From contig DASWII010000046.1 in NCBI GenBank assembly GCA_036397755.1, forward strand, positions 11,985-75,984: a stretch of 64,000 nucleotides of DNA. The letters are read 5' to 3'. This document shows, piece by piece, positions 62,319 through 64,000 of this stretch. The notes beneath the pieces are model-generated. The model made no database searches, was not told the DNA's origin, and saw only the letters and a list, made by a program, of their open reading frames with translations. The number at the start of each line of letters is the position of its first letter. Within the stretch, counting starts at the first letter, position 1. The DNA comes from CAMYLY01 sp036397755 (GTDB taxonomy: Bacteria; Gemmatimonadota; Gemmatimonadetes; Gemmatimonadales; GWC2-71-9). The translations under genes were made by a program, and so were the position numbers.

Positions 62319-64000
62319 ATGCCTCTGCACACCGCTCGCGCATGCCTCCACGGTTTCACCGCCGCGGTCATCCTCGTTGCCGCGACCCCGTCGCGGGCGC
62401 AGCAGCCGGCTTCCAGGGCACCCGCCATCGTTCCGCAACCGGCCCGGATGGTCGTCGGCACCGGGACTTGGCGACTGACCGCAGGCACGGTCATCACGGC
62501 CGACACCAACGACCGCGCCACGGCCGACGCGGCGGAATTCGCCGCCGGGCTGCTCGGCCGGCTCACGGGTCGCGCAATCCCGGTGGCGGCGTCGGCCGTC
62601 GGCCCGCAGGCGATCCGCCTCGAGCGGGAGGATGACGCGACGCTGGGGCGGGAGGGGTACCGCCTCGCGGTCGCATCCGACGGCGTGGTCGTGCGGGGCA
62701 GCCCGGCCGGGATCTTCTACGGCATCCAGTCACTCGCCCAAATGGTGGCGCAGGAACTCGACGGCACCGAAGCAACGCTACCCACGGTCGACATCACCGA
62801 CGCACCGCGTTTCCCCTATCGCGGCATGCACCTCGACGTGGGCCGACACCTGTTCCCGGCCGCGTTCATCAAACGGTACATCGACCTGCTCGCCGCCTTC
62901 AAGATGAACACGTTTCACTGGCATCTCACCGAGGATCAAGGATGGCGGATCGAGATCACTCGCTACCCGCGGCTCACGCAAGTCGGCGCCTGGCGCGACG
63001 AGACGATCCTCGAGAAGAATTTCGACCCGTACGTCGGCGACGGTGAGCGGTACGGTGGGTTCTACACCCAGGACGAGATCCGCGAGATCGTCGCCTACGC
63101 CGCCGATCGGCACGTGACGATCATCCCCGAAATCGAGCTGCCGGGTCATTCCCTGGCGGCGCTCGCCGCGTATCCCGAATACGCCTGCACCGCGGGACCG
63201 TTTGCAGTCGGTACGATGTGGGGGGTGTACGAGGACATCTACTGCCCGACGGAAGCCACGTTCGAGTTCCTCCAGAACGTGCTCCTCGAGGTGATGGACC
63301 TGTTCCCCGGCACCTACATCCACATCGGGGGCGACGAGGCCCCCAAGGCCCGGTGGGAGACGAGTGCCGCGGCGCAGGACGTCATCCGCAGGGAGGGGTT
63401 GACCGACGAACACGAGCTCCAGAGTTACTTCATCCGCCGGATCGAACGATTCCTGAACGATCATGGAAGACGACTGATCGGTTGGGACGAGATCCTCGAG
63501 GGCGGATTGGCACCCGAGGCCACGGTGATGTCGTGGCGCGGCATGGCGGGGGGCATCGCCGCGGCCCAGGAGGGTCACGACGTGATCATGACCCCCACCA
63601 GTCACGTCTACTTCGACTACTACCAGGGAGACCCGGAGCATGAACCCCTGGCTATCGGAGGGTTCACGCCACTCGAGACCGTGTACGCGTTCGAGCCCAT
63701 TCCCGACGAACTCACCGCGGAGCAGGCGCACCACGTGATCGGCGCACAGGGCAACGTGTGGACGGAGTACATGAAGACCGCGGATCACGTCGAGTACATG
63801 GTTTTCCCACGGTTGCTGGCGCTGGCCGAGGTCGTGTGGTCGCCGCGTGAGCGGCGTTCCTGGAGCGGGTTCACAAACCGTCTTGGTTCCGCCTTGCGGT
63901 ACCTCGATCGCTTCGGCGTGAACTACCGTCTTCCGGACGTCACCGGACTCGAACGGGATGGGCTGACGCTCGATGCGACGGTCTCGGTGGAGTTGGGCAC
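62319..64000 (+). CDS. GH20 beta-N-acetylhexosaminidase, 3' end cut by window
   Basis: 560 codons are present from ATG 62319 (MPLHTARACLHGFTAAVIL, a signal peptide ending SRAQQ) with no stop before the window end. The N-terminal GH20b-type domain (PQPARMVVGTGTWRLTAG, GREGYRLAVASDGVVVRG) precedes the (beta/alpha)8 catalytic domain: FPYRGMHLDVGRHLFP, MNTFHWHLTEDQGWRIE, IIPEIELPGHSLAALAAYPE, and the catalytic pair in YIHIGGDEAPKARW. LIGWDEILEGGLAPEA and GAQGNVWTEYM complete the active site. It would release terminal N-acetylglucosamine or N-acetylgalactosamine from chitin-like or peptidoglycan fragments outside the cytoplasm. Confidence 0.95.
   Translation, partial: MPLHTARACLHGFTAAVILVAATPSRAQQPASRAPAIVPQPARMVVGTGTWRLTAGTVITADTNDRATADAAEFAAGLLGRLTGRAIPVAASAVGPQAIRLEREDDATLGREGYRLAVASDGVVVRGSPAGIFYGIQSLAQMVAQELDGTEATLPTVDITDAPRFPYRGMHLDVGRHLFPAAFIKRYIDLLAAFKMNTFHWHLTEDQGWRIEITRYPRLTQVGAWRDETILEKNFDPYVGDGERYGGFYTQDEIREIVAYAADRHVTIIPEIELPGHSLAALAAYPEYACTAGPFAVGTMWGVYEDIYCPTEATFEFLQNVLLEVMDLFPGTYIHIGGDEAPKARWETSAAAQDVIRREGLTDEHELQSYFIRRIERFLNDHGRRLIGWDEILEGGLAPEATVMSWRGMAGGIAAAQEGHDVIMTPTSHVYFDYYQGDPEHEPLAIGGFTPLETVYAFEPIPDELTAEQAHHVIGAQGNVWTEYMKTADHVEYMVFPRLLALAEVVWSPRERRSWSGFTNRLGSALRYLDRFGVNYRLPDVTGLERDGLTLDATVSVELG

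Overview
The window is GC-rich, densely coding bacterial DNA with no rRNA, tRNA, integrase, transposase or CRISPR array that I can see. The mix of families points to a member of the Gemmatimonadota or a close relative, probably from an environmental assembly: two large secreted VPS10/BNR propeller proteins, an M16 peptidase pair, secreted amidohydrolases, and several Ser/Thr kinases whose C-terminal halves are TolB-like propellers or FlgO-TPR modules. The taxonomic call is inference, since there is no marker gene in the window.

Layout. 1-4330 (minus): an aconitase-X-like dehydratase cut by the window edge, and a VPS10/BNR protein. 4721-7327 (plus): a zinc-ribbon Ser/Thr kinase overlapped by a frame-broken DUF2628-like remnant. 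7660-17647 (minus): a small HExxH membrane protein, a lipoprotein amidohydrolase, a second VPS10/BNR protein closely related to the first, an M16 peptidase pair (one catalytic, one without the zinc site) and a Tat-exported M24 peptidase. 17794-26883: a DUF5698/DUF2179 membrane protein, a heptamer tandem repeat, a kinase with a TolB-like propeller, a zinc-ribbon protein, an Ig-containing lipoprotein and a kinase with FlgO-like and TPR sensor parts.

26937-33299 is a one-carbon/redox locus. On the minus strand a GcvT-like protein and two PYROXD2/CrtI-like flavoproteins are coupled by 4-base overlaps. Divergently, a DmdA-like aminomethyltransferase overlaps pdxH. 33369-39059 holds a small membrane protein, a perfect 18-bp bidirectional terminator hairpin, a two-gene amidohydrolase operon in which two of three catalytic domains lack the HxH metal motif, and an isopropylmalate/tartrate-type dehydrogenase. 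39117-44907 holds a Vgb-like propeller, CxxCH protein and methyltransferase operon, a pseudopilin pair, an RlmI-like methyltransferase and an HD-GYP response regulator. 45093-46898 is an M61 peptidase.

46949-62119 (minus) is the most striking unit: about 15 kb of tightly packed envelope genes. In transcription order they are a VWA/GATase-like membrane protein, a caspase-like protein with Ser at the Cys position, a TPR-HExxH peptidase, DUF4159, a MoxR ATPase, DUF58, a BatA-like VWA protein, a DUF4175-like coiled-coil membrane protein, and a zinc-ribbon PAS-GGDEF protein with a GGDAF active site. It resembles an extended MoxR/Bat locus and is my main candidate for an under-described system. The window ends in a truncated GH20 beta-N-acetylhexosaminidase on the plus strand.
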